Positions 15,943 through 24,105 of a stretch of DNA of 29,416 nt are shown piece after piece. Within the stretch, counting starts at the first letter, position 1. Each line of letters opens with the position of its first letter. The translations under genes were made by a program, and so were the position numbers. The stretch is from a bacterium UBP6_UBA1177 (GTDB lineage: Bacteria; UBP6; UBA1177), in assembly GCA_002310995.1 (NCBI GenBank), contig DBYV01000050.1, positions 9,388 through 38,803 on the forward strand, read 5' to 3'. Below the pieces are notes generated by a model. That model saw only the letters and a list, made by a program, of their open reading frames with translations. It had not been told where the DNA came from and ran no database searches.

Positions 15943-18276
15943 TCAGAAAGAGTTCTTGATGTTGAATTCAAACTGGAATTTCGGATCTCCAGGTCTCGGA
16001 GTAAGCGGGAATCCCCATTCGAACGAAAGCGGAGCCATCGGTGTTACCCATCGCAGACCAAATCCGGCGCTCCACAAAACACCGAGCGGAAGGTCGTAAA
16101 TATCCTTATCCTTCGAATTTATGTAGAAAAGATGTTCGTCTTTCGCCCACGAGTTACCAAGGTCAACAAAGCCAACGATGCTGATTCTCATCGATTTTAC
16201 AATCGGAATCTCAAGTTCGTTGTTCATTATGAACTGCTTGTCGCCGCCGATGATGTAAGGATAAGTCGAACTTGTCGGGTCCTTTCCGTCGGACGGAATA
16301 TTGTATTCAGTGTCACTGCGGTCGTGGTTCGGTCCGATCGAATAAAACGGATATCCGCGGACACTGTACATACCGCCGAGCTTGAATCTTTCGGCGTAAG
16401 GCAGAGGTTTGTTCTGAAGGTGAATGTTGTAACCGAGTTCGATATTTGTTCTGAAAACGACACCTAAGAACAGTTCCTGATACCACCTGAAATTGAAATC
16501 GAGGTTCAGAATATCCTCGTCGCTTCCCATCCAGCGCGGGAAGTATTCGACTCCGCCGATGACATAGATACCTTTCGTCGCGTACATTCTGTCGTTTCTC
16601 ATATCAAGTGCGAGACGCGCCGTGAGACCTGACGAGAAAATATCTCTGTAAAGATAGTTCATCTGGTGTTCCGTAGCGCCGTTGATATCGACTTTTTTCA
16701 GCTTGTAGCCGAGATATGCACGCAGATACTTCGCGATCGGAATACCGAATGTCACGCTGAAACCGAAACTGTTCTGGCTGTAGTCGGCGTAGTACTCGTA
16801 AATGTCGGAATCGTAGTTCAAGTATCTGTAGTAGAACGAAACATTGAACGAAACATTCGAATCGACAAACCACGGCTCATAGAAACTGAGGCTCACTTCG
16901 CGCCGCATTTTGCTGAGCTGACCTGCGAGACTGAGGCTCTGACCGTAGCCCAGGAAGTTGTTCTGCTCGACTTTTGCATTGAAAAGGAAACTCTCGAACG
17001 AGGAAAAACCTGCGCCGACATTGAACGTTCCGCTTTTGCGCTCCTTGACTGTGACAACCATTTTGGCCATGTTCGGAGAGGAGCCCTTAACAACCTCGAT
17101 TTTGACCTCATCGTAAAAACCTGTTCTTTTGAGATTGTATTCGCTCTCTTTCTGCTGCGAATAGTTGAAAAGATCACCCTCAGAAATCTCCATTTCGCGC
17201 CGTAAAACCTTATCGCGCGTTCTGTCGTTTCCGGCAAACGCGACTTCCTCTATAAAGCACTTTTCCCCTTTTCTGACGATGAAATTCATATCTACCGACT
17301 GCTTTCTGTCGTCGAGATGCCTTCCCGGCATAATTTCGACAAACGGATAACCTTCGTTTCCATAGATGCTTTTTATTCTCTCGAAATCCCTGATGGTTTT
17401 CGAATGCTGATACCATTCGCCCTGCTTCTGCGTGAACTTAAAGTCTGGCATTTTTCCGCTGTCGAGCGTATCGCCTTCAACCGAATATTCGCCGACTTTA
17501 TAACGCTTTCCCTCTTCGACAATGTATGAGACATAAATATCCCGCTTGTCTTTTGAAATCGTGACAGTCGGTTTGGAGACTTTGACGTCAACGAAACCGT
17601 TCTCGTTGTAAAGATAGGTTATCGCCCCCATGCTCTCTTCAAGCGCACTTTTTTTATAGCCGCCGTCACTGAATATCGAGAAAAGCCCGTCCTCCTGAAC
17701 GCTCATATACTTCTTGAGCTCAGCTTCTTCGAGGTATTTGTTGCCGACAATCGTAACTTTCTTGACGCGGCTTTTACTCCCTTCCGATATTTTGAAGTTG
17801 ATATCAACTTCCTGTTTTTCTTTGTTGTGCTTGACCTCTGCGTCAATAGTTGCCGAGAGATATCCTTTATCATGATAAACACCTAAAATCGCCGATGTAT
17901 TTTTGCTGATTTTGTTCATGTCCAGAAGCTCGTTCTTCTTGACTGTGAGAACTTCCTTTATGTCGTCATCGTCAATTTTTTTATTGCCTGAAAATTTTAC
18001 TGAACGGATTATCGGAAACTCTACGACTTTGAATATCAGAAGGCGTTTCGCGTCATCGTAGTAGATAGAAACATCCTCAAAAATCTCTATCGCAATGATT
18101 TTTTCAAGAATTTCGTTGATTTCTTTTTCAGTATAATCCCGTTTTTCCTTAAAATACTGAGTCAGAATGGACTGTTCCGTTCTTACCGAACCTTCGACCG
18201 TGACATCATCCACCTGAAGTGGAAAAAGCGGCAGAAAAAGAAGAAATATAGCGAAAAAAAGAAAAAATTTATTCAT
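15943..18276 (-). CDS. bamA: Outer-membrane protein assembly factor BamA
   Basis: BamA folds beta-barrel proteins into the outer membrane. The 777-residue product has a signal peptide (MNKFFLFFAIFLLFLPLFPL), several POTRA repeats to about residue 420 (for example VKFSGNKKIDDDDIKEVL, VTIVGNKYLEEAELKKYM, VAFAGNDRTRDKVLRREM) and an Omp85 barrel. The barrel includes the loop-6 motif SVRGYPF near residue 637 and ends in Phe, the usual outer-membrane C-terminal signal. Its ATG overlaps the lolD stop by four bases, and apbE follows nine bases later. Full length; no missing element seen. Confidence 0.95.
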   Translation of the reverse strand: MNKFFLFFAIFLLFLPLFPLQVDDVTVEGSVRTEQSILTQYFKEKRDYTEKEINEILEKIIAIEIFEDVSIYYDDAKRLLIFKVVEFPIIRSVKFSGNKKIDDDDIKEVLTVKKNELLDMNKISKNTSAILGVYHDKGYLSATIDAEVKHNKEKQEVDINFKISEGSKSRVKKVTIVGNKYLEEAELKKYMSVQEDGLFSIFSDGGYKKSALEESMGAITYLYNENGFVDVKVSKPTVTISKDKRDIYVSYIVEEGKRYKVGEYSVEGDTLDSGKMPDFKFTQKQGEWYQHSKTIRDFERIKSIYGNEGYPFVEIMPGRHLDDRKQSVDMNFIVRKGEKCFIEEVAFAGNDRTRDKVLRREMEISEGDLFNYSQQKESEYNLKRTGFYDEVKIEVVKGSSPNMAKMVVTVKERKSGTFNVGAGFSSFESFLFNAKVEQNNFLGYGQSLSLAGQLSKMRREVSLSFYEPWFVDSNVSFNVSFYYRYLNYDSDIYEYYADYSQNSFGFSVTFGIPIAKYLRAYLGYKLKKVDINGATEHQMNYLYRDIFSSGLTARLALDMRNDRMYATKGIYVIGGVEYFPRWMGSDEDILNLDFNFRWYQELFLGVVFRTNIELGYNIHLQNKPLPYAERFKLGGMYSVRGYPFYSIGPNHDRSDTEYNIPSDGKDPTSSTYPYIIGGDKQFIMNNELEIPIVKSMRISIVGFVDLGNSWAKDEHLFYINSKDKDIYDLPLGVLWSAGFGLRWVTPMAPLSFEWGFPLTPRPGDPKFQFEFNIKNSF

Positions 18277-18953
18277 ATACTGCGGACAACTCCTTCGCTC
18301 ATTTCAATAACTCTTCCCATTTCCGCAGCAAATTCCTGATTGTGCGTAACAAAAAGAGTCGTCAAATTTCTTTCCTCTGCAACGGAAAGAATGAGTGCTA
18401 TTATCATTTTTCCCGTCTCGTTGTCCAGATTTCCTGTAGGTTCATCCATTAAAAGAAGCGACGGCTCCGTAACCAGAGCCCTGGCAATGGCAACACGCTG
18501 CTGCTCACCACCTGAAAGTTCGGCCGGTTTGTGCTGCATACGGTGCGACAGACCAACCCGTTCGAGCATTTTTTCAGCCTTTTCAAGAGAGGTTTTCTTT
18601 GACTGTGTCAGCATAAGCGGAATCGCGACATTTTCGATTGCCGTAAATTCCGGAAGAAGGTGATGAAACTGAAAAACAATGCCTATTTCGCGGTTTCTGA
18701 ACATACTCAGTTTTGAGTCTGGCATCTTTGCCGGGTTTTCACCTTTGAGCAGGATTTTTCCGCTGTCAGGCCTTTCCAGAGTCGCCATAATATTAAGCAA
18801 TGTTGATTTCCCAGAACCGCTTTTGCCGGTAAGCGAAAGACGTTCGCCTTCTTTCAACTCCAGATTGACACCGCGGAGAACATCTATTCTGTGTCCTTCT
18901 ACAAAGTAAGATTTTTTTATATCTTCCAAAGTCAGAATCGCATTTTCACTCAT
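18273..18953 (-). CDS. lolD: Lipoprotein-releasing ABC transporter ATP-binding protein
   Basis: The 226-residue ATPase has Walker A GKSGSGKST (43-51), Q-loop GIVFQFHHLLPEF, signature LSGGEQQRVAIARAL (146-160), Walker B LLLMDE (167-171) and H-loop VTHN. Sequence style and the adjacent permease match LolD/MacB-type ATPases; next to a LolC/E permease and BamA the LolD role (energising lipoprotein release from the inner membrane) is most likely. It overlaps the permease by eight bases upstream and bamA by four bases downstream. Confidence 0.93.
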   Translation of the reverse strand: MSENAILTLEDIKKSYFVEGHRIDVLRGVNLELKEGERLSLTGKSGSGKSTLLNIMATLERPDSGKILLKGENPAKMPDSKLSMFRNREIGIVFQFHHLLPEFTAIENVAIPLMLTQSKKTSLEKAEKMLERVGLSHRMQHKPAELSGGEQQRVAIARALVTEPSLLLMDEPTGNLDNETGKMIIALILSVAEERNLTTLFVTHNQEFAAEMGRVIEMSEGVVRSI

Positions 18954-20244
18954 GTCTAAGCCCCTCCACCGGAGTTATTCCTGAAGCCTTGATACTCGGA
19001 TAAAGCGTTGCCGCGACCGAAATCAGAAGCGTTGAAAATATAACGACAGCAAATGTTCCGAAAGAAAGTTGTACAGGCAAAGTCGAAAAAAAGTAAATCT
19101 CCTTGCTTATCTGGAATTCCACGTTTTTCAGCAAAAGACAGATTACCGCAGCTAAAACAGAGCCTAAAATCGTTCCTAACAGACCGATTATAAAGCCGTC
19201 AAACATAAATATTCCGCGAATAACGCTCTTTTTCGCCCCGACAGAACGAAGAATAGAAACTTCTCTGGTTTTGTCGATGACGAGCATGATTAAAGTCGTG
19301 ATTATCCCGAACGAAGCTACGATTGCGATAAAAACAAGAATTATGAACATTATCAGTTTCTGGAGATGAAAAAACTTAAAAGTAGTTTTGTGAAGATCGC
19401 GCCAGTCCTGCACAGCAAACGGAAAACCGCCCACGCGTTCAGTCATACGGCTTCTGAAATCAAGAATCTTTCCCGGTTCGTCAACTTTTGTCGAAACAAA
19501 ACTCACATTCTTACCGATATCAAGAAGTGTCTGAGTCTCTTCAAGCCCGGCGTATAGATACCGCGAATCGTAGTCGTACATCCCTGATTCAAATATGCCG
19601 GCAACGACCAGATTGCCGCTCACAGGCACCGCATCTTCTCCAACAATCTTTCTGCTTCCCGAAGTTACAAGCGAAATAAGCGCACCTGGAGAAACCTGAA
19701 GTTTTTGTGCAAGATCGACACCTAAAATGACCGGAAAAAGCTGCGATTCTTCGCCTAAAAAATCATCCATTTCACTCATCTTGGAGAGATTCTTTTCGAC
19801 ATATCCGCATTTTTCCTTTTTTCCCAGACATTCGTAATCACCTTCGATCACAAGTTCAGACAAATCAGAGATTTTTTTATAACCCTCAGGCTCTATCCCG
19901 TTGAGAAATGCGGTAGCCAGCCCTTTTTCCGACATGAGAAGAACTTCTCTGAAAACAACTGGAGTCGCCCCAAGTACACCCGGAATTGATTCTACTTGTT
20001 TTTGGACATCGGTGTACGTATCAAAATTTCCTATCAATCTGTAAACATTGGCATGAGTAGTGGATTTAAGAACAATTTCCTCTGTTTTTGCAATAAGACC
20101 GTCCATAACGGAAAGGACTATTATCAAAGTGGCGACACCGAGCGAAAGCCCGAGCACCGAAATCAGAGAAATCAGAGAAAGCGTGTGTTTACGATGACTT
20201 TGAGTGAAGTACCTTAAAGCAATAAACCTGACGAATTCACTCAT
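18946..20244 (-). CDS. lolC: Lipoprotein-releasing ABC transporter permease, LolC/LolE type
   Basis: The 432-residue protein has the LolC/E plan. An N-terminal membrane span (LISLISVLGLSLGVATLIIV) is followed by a large periplasmic domain of about 230 residues containing IVLKSTTHANVYRL. Three C-terminal spans follow (LIMFIILVFIAIVASFGII, GFIIGLLGTILGSVLAAVIC, FGTFAVVIFSTLLISVAATL), and the FtsX-like motif REVSILRSVGAKKSVI lies between them. Only one permease gene is present, so it may form a homodimer (LolF-like arrangement) rather than a LolC-LolE pair. It lies between the EF-hand-like lipoprotein gene (44-base gap) and lolD. Confidence 0.9.
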   Translation of the reverse strand: MSEFVRFIALRYFTQSHRKHTLSLISLISVLGLSLGVATLIIVLSVMDGLIAKTEEIVLKSTTHANVYRLIGNFDTYTDVQKQVESIPGVLGATPVVFREVLLMSEKGLATAFLNGIEPEGYKKISDLSELVIEGDYECLGKKEKCGYVEKNLSKMSEMDDFLGEESQLFPVILGVDLAQKLQVSPGALISLVTSGSRKIVGEDAVPVSGNLVVAGIFESGMYDYDSRYLYAGLEETQTLLDIGKNVSFVSTKVDEPGKILDFRSRMTERVGGFPFAVQDWRDLHKTTFKFFHLQKLIMFIILVFIAIVASFGIITTLIMLVIDKTREVSILRSVGAKKSVIRGIFMFDGFIIGLLGTILGSVLAAVICLLLKNVEFQISKEIYFFSTLPVQLSFGTFAVVIFSTLLISVAATLYPSIKASGITPVEGLRHE

Positions 20245-20274
20245 TTATAATCTCTTAAAAAGGGAGAAAAAGGG

Positions 20275-20289
20275 GCTTCAACACGAAGC
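20275..20289 (-). other. Hairpin plus T-rich tract between lipoprotein and lolC genes
   Basis: On the minus strand GCTTC-GTGTT-GAAGC starts at the last base of the region before the T-rich run CCCCTTTTTCTCCCTTTTT. The stem is only five base pairs. It could attenuate transcription between the lead lipoprotein gene and lolC rather than stop it. Confidence 0.3.
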
Positions 20290-21119
20290 TATTTGGATTC
20301 TTCCGCCGGTTTGGCTTCTTCCTTTTCGGTTTCTTCTTTTGCAGGCTGTGCAGCAGCAGGATCAGGCGCCTCGGAAGTTTCGATTTCGACCTTTATTTCG
20401 TCTTCCGGCTTTTCCTGAACGTTTGCTGCAGGATCGGCTTCCAGTTTCTCGTCAACAGGAGCCATGCTTTTGAAACCTTCCTCGCCCGGCATTTTAGAAA
20501 CATCAGGTTTGCCGTCTTTGTTTGTATCTTTTTCAATCTTTTCGATAACGCCGTTTCTGTAGTATTCCCAGTAATCTATAATGCCGTCGCCGTTCTGATC
20601 TGATTCTATTGCAATGAGCTGACCAAGTTCATCGTAATTTTTAATAACATCCGGCTTTTCATCGAACTGGAAATCGAATTCGCTTCTTCTTACAGAGCCG
20701 CCGATGAAGTAATCGGTGCGGTCAATCTTGTTATCAAAATCAAGATCAAGATCTTCTTTGACTACAGCGCCGGTTTCTTCGTTGAAGTAACGCCATACAT
20801 CAATCTTTGAATCGTGGTTAAGATCCATCATTTTGACAGAAATCACAAGGTCATGGCCACCCTTTTCGTTCGGGACTTTCTTGAAAATATTAACGATATC
20901 GGGATTTTTGTCTTTGTTTACGTCGTAATGTCTCATCTCGTAAACTTGATCGTCAACCTTAATTTCATCCCCTTGCGAAGTGAGTCTGTAACGCTCCCGA
21001 GCAGCACGCGCAGCAGCTGATGTTCTTGAAGAGGAAGGCTGATCATCCTTAACGGAAGATTCAGATGCACATGAACAAAAGATAACCGAAAAAACCAAAA
21101 AAATCACTAACTTTAACAT
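20289..21119 (-). CDS. Lipoprotein with EF-hand-like calcium-binding loops
   Basis: ATG 21119 is preceded by GAGG at six bases and starts MLKLVIFLVFSVIFCSC, a lipoprotein signal (Cys17); an in-frame TTG at 21137 is less likely. The 276-residue protein carries a series of DxNxDxxxD-type loops: DVNKDKNPD, DLNHDSKID, DLDFDNKID, DQNGDGIID and DTNKDGKPD, plus a degenerate DFQFDEKPD. They recur about every 20-35 residues and are each followed by an aromatic-rich strand such as YWEYY. Such loops bind calcium in EF-hand and thrombospondin type 3 repeats. The C-terminal 70 residues are Glu/Ala/Pro-rich and probably disordered. It is the first gene of the lol-bam operon, so an envelope structural or quality-control role is an inference. 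Confidence 0.78.
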   Translation of the reverse strand: MLKLVIFLVFSVIFCSCASESSVKDDQPSSSRTSAAARAARERYRLTSQGDEIKVDDQVYEMRHYDVNKDKNPDIVNIFKKVPNEKGGHDLVISVKMMDLNHDSKIDVWRYFNEETGAVVKEDLDLDFDNKIDRTDYFIGGSVRRSEFDFQFDEKPDVIKNYDELGQLIAIESDQNGDGIIDYWEYYRNGVIEKIEKDTNKDGKPDVSKMPGEEGFKSMAPVDEKLEADPAANVQEKPEDEIKVEIETSEAPDPAAAQPAKEETEKEEAKPAEESK

Positions 21120-21153
21120 TTCAAACCTCAAATACAATACAAAATCGGGCGTG

Positions 21154-21181
21154 ATGTTACATTAAAAGGGACAAAAATCAA
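21154..21181 (-). promoter_or_regulatory. Candidate promoter of the lipoprotein-lol-bam operon
   Basis: On the minus strand TTGATT (21181-21176) and TAACAT (21159-21154) are 16 bases apart, 34 bases before the lipoprotein start. Each box matches four of six consensus bases, so support is moderate. Confidence 0.35.
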
Positions 21182-21306
21182 TTTTTTGTATTAAATATGA
21201 ATGAAAGATTATTTTGAGAAAAGGCTAAAACAACTATTTGATGCGAAAAACTCTTTCCAGATTCGCACCACTACCATCCCCTACCTCTTTTCCCACAATC
21301 TGAAGA

Positions 21307-21396
21307 AGGGCTTTGTAGAAGCGTCAAAGCCCTCCGTTAATGCGGACATCCGACCCCTCCGCCGCTTTGCGGCAGCTCCCGCACATCAGGGGCGCC
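21307..21396. repeat. GC-rich folded intergenic element
   Basis: Between the lol-bam operon and the damaged abiE locus there are 371 bases without a supported gene. Within them AGGGCTTTG (21307-21315) pairs with CAAAGCCCT (21325-21333). GCCGC-TTT-GCGGC (21361-21373) forms a second hairpin, itself enclosed by CCCCT (21354-21358) and AGGGG (21388-21392). The G+C content is far above the surrounding sequence. It looks like a REP-like or mobile-element remnant; no open frame explains it. Confidence 0.45.
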
Positions 21397-21490
21397 TTGA
21401 CGTGGAAGCTTGAATCGGTAGAACCATTCCAACACGTCTCCAATTTTCCCGACATCAGTCATGCGGTTTGGGGGATTTAAATCGATTGGA

Positions 21491-22169
21491 TTACGCTATT
21501 AATTCCAGCAGTTTCTCAACACTTTCAACAGCTTGTCCAAACGAAACATCAGCTGCATACGGCATTTTCTTTGTATATTTCTGCCACAAATCTTTCAGGT
21601 TTTCCGAATTTTTTATGGCTGCAATCAAATCTGGAATCTGTGAAAGAATTTTTTCGCTGCCTCTGTGCTCGCAGGTCCGTTGCAGAGCGGTTTTCAAAAA
21701 TTTTAGCGAATTCATGTCTGCGCGGTTTCGAATAAATGCTGTCTCCGGCAGTAATATCCAAAGTCAAAGTGTGGTGCATTTTTTCGTAATCAGCCAGCAC
21801 GAACACCCTGAAACCGTTGTATTTGTCGTCCTCGCGAATCGGTTCGACCCGATCCAGAGAAAAGATAAAATCATCATCGTTTTCGATTGCACAAACATCT
21901 GAAATTATTTTTGTTATGACATTTTCATCAAGAGGAAGATTGTTGACAGTCGTGTCGATATCCATCGTAGTGCGGTGCGAAATTCCTACAAAAGATGCTA
22001 TCAGAACACCGCCTTTTATTATGAAACGGTCAGCATATTCCGATTTTCCAAGGCGTTCGAGAAAACATTCCATCAGATAATTCTGCAGCATGATTTGCGG
22101 CGGAACGGAAAGTTCTTTGGATTTGTTATTGATTCTGGCTTTCAGCTGCATCACGTTTCCGGTTTTCAT
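21491..22169 (-). pseudogene. abiEii: AbiEii toxin gene with internal deletion and frameshift
   Basis: The first 140 codons match the intact copy at 10135-10968 in order: KINNK-type N-terminus, FIIKGGVLI, RTTMDIDTT (Asp70, Asp72), REDDKYNGFRV and LTLDITAGDSI. After GDSIY the homologous frame stops; the original frame continues as unrelated sequence to a stop near 21549. The true C-terminus (FLKTALQRTCEHRG ... ESVEKLLELIA) resumes in another frame from about 21715 to 21491. Aligning the two copies, about 60-65 codons are missing, including the segments equivalent to LAEKTESIL and RPRDFYDVY. The start overlaps the antitoxin stop (ATGA) and has GGAGG seven bases upstream. The toxin should be inactive. 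Confidence 0.85.
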
Positions 22170-22756
22170 TGGATCGCCTCCAAATACGAGAGAAGTTTTT
22201 TCTCGACACGGAAAATCTTTCCGAATTTCATAAGCAAGAGAAAGTCTTTCTGCGCTGATGCCGCATATTTCCTTAAAGCCGGAATAAACCGCTCTTTATC
22301 AAGTCCTGAAGGCTTGTGCAGGAGCTCGCACAAGGTTCTTTCAATGCAGTAAACCAGCAAGTCGTTACCCAGATCCGACTTTACAACCACAATTCCTTCA
22401 TTCGCGGATTCTTTTGCCACGTGACGCACATCGTATTCAGCGGAAAGCGTTTTTGAAATGTAACCGTGCGGAACCGAAAGCGTATATTTAAACGGAATCT
22501 GATCCGAATAACCATTCAGAAACAATGCCGTCTCATGCGAAAACACAGCTTTCGGGCAAAGCAACTGCGTAATAAAAAGTTCGTCAGGAACAACATCACC
22601 CAAGGCATAGAGACCGAAACGGATTTTCTGAATTTTTTGTATCTGTAAAAGTTCCTGCAGCTGCCAGCGTGAAATTCCAGCATCAGTTGCATTTTTCAAA
22701 GTAAAATAGCCGTTTTTATCTCTTGCTATTTTATTTACCACATTATCTGCCAACAT
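22166..22756 (-). CDS. abiEi: AbiEi-type antitoxin of the damaged abiE locus
   Basis: The 196-residue product has the AbiEi plan: an N-terminal winged helix (GYFTLKNATDAGISRWQLQE, IRFGLYALG) and a C-terminal domain with FSHETALFLNGYSDQIPF and YCIERTLCELLHKPSGLDKE, paralleling the intact AbiEi at 10965-11558. The reading frame is complete although its toxin partner is broken. It could persist as a repressor or as an antitoxin against related toxins, perhaps the intact copy in this window. The ATG at 22756 has AGAGG very close upstream; TTG at 22753 would give better spacing, so the start is uncertain by one codon. Confidence 0.85.
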   Translation of the reverse strand: MLADNVVNKIARDKNGYFTLKNATDAGISRWQLQELLQIQKIQKIRFGLYALGDVVPDELFITQLLCPKAVFSHETALFLNGYSDQIPFKYTLSVPHGYISKTLSAEYDVRHVAKESANEGIVVVKSDLGNDLLVYCIERTLCELLHKPSGLDKERFIPALRKYAASAQKDFLLLMKFGKIFRVEKKLLSYLEAIQ

Positions 22757-22775
22757 AACCTCTCAAGCAACTGGT

Positions 22776-22804
22776 ACTATAAAATTAGAAAATTATTGTA
22801 TGAA
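22776..22804 (-). promoter_or_regulatory. Candidate promoter of the damaged abiE operon
   Basis: On the minus strand TTCATA (22804-22799) and TATAGT (22781-22776) are separated by 17 bases, 19 bases before the antitoxin start. The -10 matches five of six and the -35 four of six consensus bases. The short leader is consistent with the tightly placed ribosome site. Confidence 0.4.
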
Positions 22805-22900
22805 TTGAAAGAACTAAAATATTTATAACAAAATAAAGAAAAATATCAAATTATTTTCATCTTTCGCAAAACCAATTTCCCAAGGGAAAAACAATACCTC

Positions 22901-22960
22901 TCCCCCGCACAATCCAGCCAAGTCAAGGGTTAAGAGTTGAAATTTTTTAATTATTTTCGA
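22901..22960. repeat. Direct repeat copy A, diverged
   Basis: This stretch shares CCCCCGCACAA, AGTCAAG, TTGAAA and TTATTTT, in that order and spacing, with copy B at 25911-25984. It lies downstream of the HigA-ImmA gene stop and upstream of the damaged abiE operon. Just before it is a small palindrome TTTCCC-AA-GGGAAA (22876-22889). Confidence 0.5.
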
Positions 22961-22994
22961 TATTTTCGAGAGATTTTAGAAGAATTCCAAGAGA

Positions 22995-23020
22995 AAAGAG
23001 GCTCCTTTCGCCTGCTCTTT
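22995..23020 (-). terminator. Probable terminator of the HigA-ImmA gene
   Basis: Reading on the minus strand, AAAGAG-CA-GGC and GCC-TCTTT form a bulged stem around the loop GAAAGGA, followed by TTCTCTT. It begins 33 bases after the gene stop. The T-tract is interrupted, so this is a moderate call. Confidence 0.4.
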
Positions 23021-23052
23021 CCTTTTTCCATCATTTCCTCGTTGCCTAACCA

Positions 23053-24105
23053 CTATATTTTAATTTCATAATGAACTTTCAAATTGTTCAACACACTATA
23101 TTTGATCATTCCCTCTCGCTGCATTCTCCCCACAACAATTCCTGGAGCAATTCCCTGCTCTTTGGCAAACGCCAAAACATTTCTCTCCGAGTAATCTCGT
23201 CCGCTTTTAAAAGCAACAAACTCTGTCGGATTGATCAATGTATCCCCTGCCCATTTATCCGCATTCTTTTCGTCCTGATCTGTTGTGCCATTGATATTCC
23301 CAATATGACCAAGCACAATGTGAGCAAGTTCATGGAACAAGCTGAACCAAAACTTATCAGCATCTTTGCCTCTTACCGTAAGCCCGACTACGATCTTGTT
23401 ACCATCCAGAAAACTTGCTCCTTGGAGAAAAGAGCCTTTCAAATGCGGAAGAAATACCAGAGCTATTCCGCAATTTTCCAGTATAATTTTAATCTTCGGG
23501 CAAAATTCCTCCGGTTTCATTACAGTCATCTTCCTGATCTCAGGAATAGCAGAGACAAGTCCTTTAATATCGATCTGTGATGTTTGAATTTCTCGTGCCT
23601 GAATTTTTGCCTCTTGTACCCACGCCATCAGAGCCAGATCGCTCTTTTCTGTAATTGCCAGTCTTCTGCAGGCGATTTTAGTAATCTGAGCATCTCCTAA
23701 AAGCGACAACTTGACCACACCGAAATACTGGCGGAGATGAGCTACTTTTTCCCTTAAATTCCTCGTTATCGGAACCCATCCGTATTTCACCATTTCAGTG
23801 TAAGGAAATCGTTGTGCGAGTAACACATCTTCATCCATGGCATTTTCCTCCACAACCTTTAAAAGCTTTTCTCTGTAGATAGCCTCAAGATTGGTCCAGA
23901 ACTTAGCCGGCACTCCGAGAACGATTTCCAGCCTGGCCGCGACTTCAGGCGTAAGCTGAACTTCTCCATTGATGAGTTTGCTGACATGCTTCTCCGACAG
24001 ATCCATTCTGGCAGCGAACTCCTTCTGACTCATACCCCTGTCCTTAAGCTGCTCCCTGATGGTTACTCCAGGAGGCGTTGCAATGTAACTCTGACTTCTC
24101 ACCAT
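23053..24105 (-). CDS. HigA-type XRE antitoxin fused to ImmA/IrrE metallopeptidase
   Basis: The 350-residue product has an N-terminal XRE domain of the HigA type: TPPGVTIREQLKDRGMSQKE, FAARMDLSEKHVSKLINGEV, then LTPEVAARLEIVLGVPAKFW. A middle region follows, and a C-terminal ImmA/IrrE (DUF955) domain with FHELAHIVLGH (His258, Glu259, His262) as the zinc-peptidase motif. HigA proteins neutralise RelE-like HigB toxins and repress their own operon; ImmA/IrrE domains cleave regulators or stabilise partners in other systems. The start overlaps a 28-codon frame that matches the N-terminus of a HigB-like toxin, and the operon promoter and a perfect palindrome lie just upstream. The gene itself looks complete, so it remains as a regulator or protease without a functional toxin beside it. 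Confidence 0.88.
   Translation of the reverse strand: MVRSQSYIATPPGVTIREQLKDRGMSQKEFAARMDLSEKHVSKLINGEVQLTPEVAARLEIVLGVPAKFWTNLEAIYREKLLKVVEENAMDEDVLLAQRFPYTEMVKYGWVPITRNLREKVAHLRQYFGVVKLSLLGDAQITKIACRRLAITEKSDLALMAWVQEAKIQAREIQTSQIDIKGLVSAIPEIRKMTVMKPEEFCPKIKIILENCGIALVFLPHLKGSFLQGASFLDGNKIVVGLTVRGKDADKFWFSLFHELAHIVLGHIGNINGTTDQDEKNADKWAGDTLINPTEFVAFKSGRDYSERNVLAFAKEQGIAPGIVVGRMQREGMIKYSVLNNLKVHYEIKI

Noticed and set aside
21201..21413. 70-codon plus-strand frame in the spacer before the damaged abiE locus
   Set aside because: No ribosome site, and its second half is the translation of the GC-rich hairpin element.
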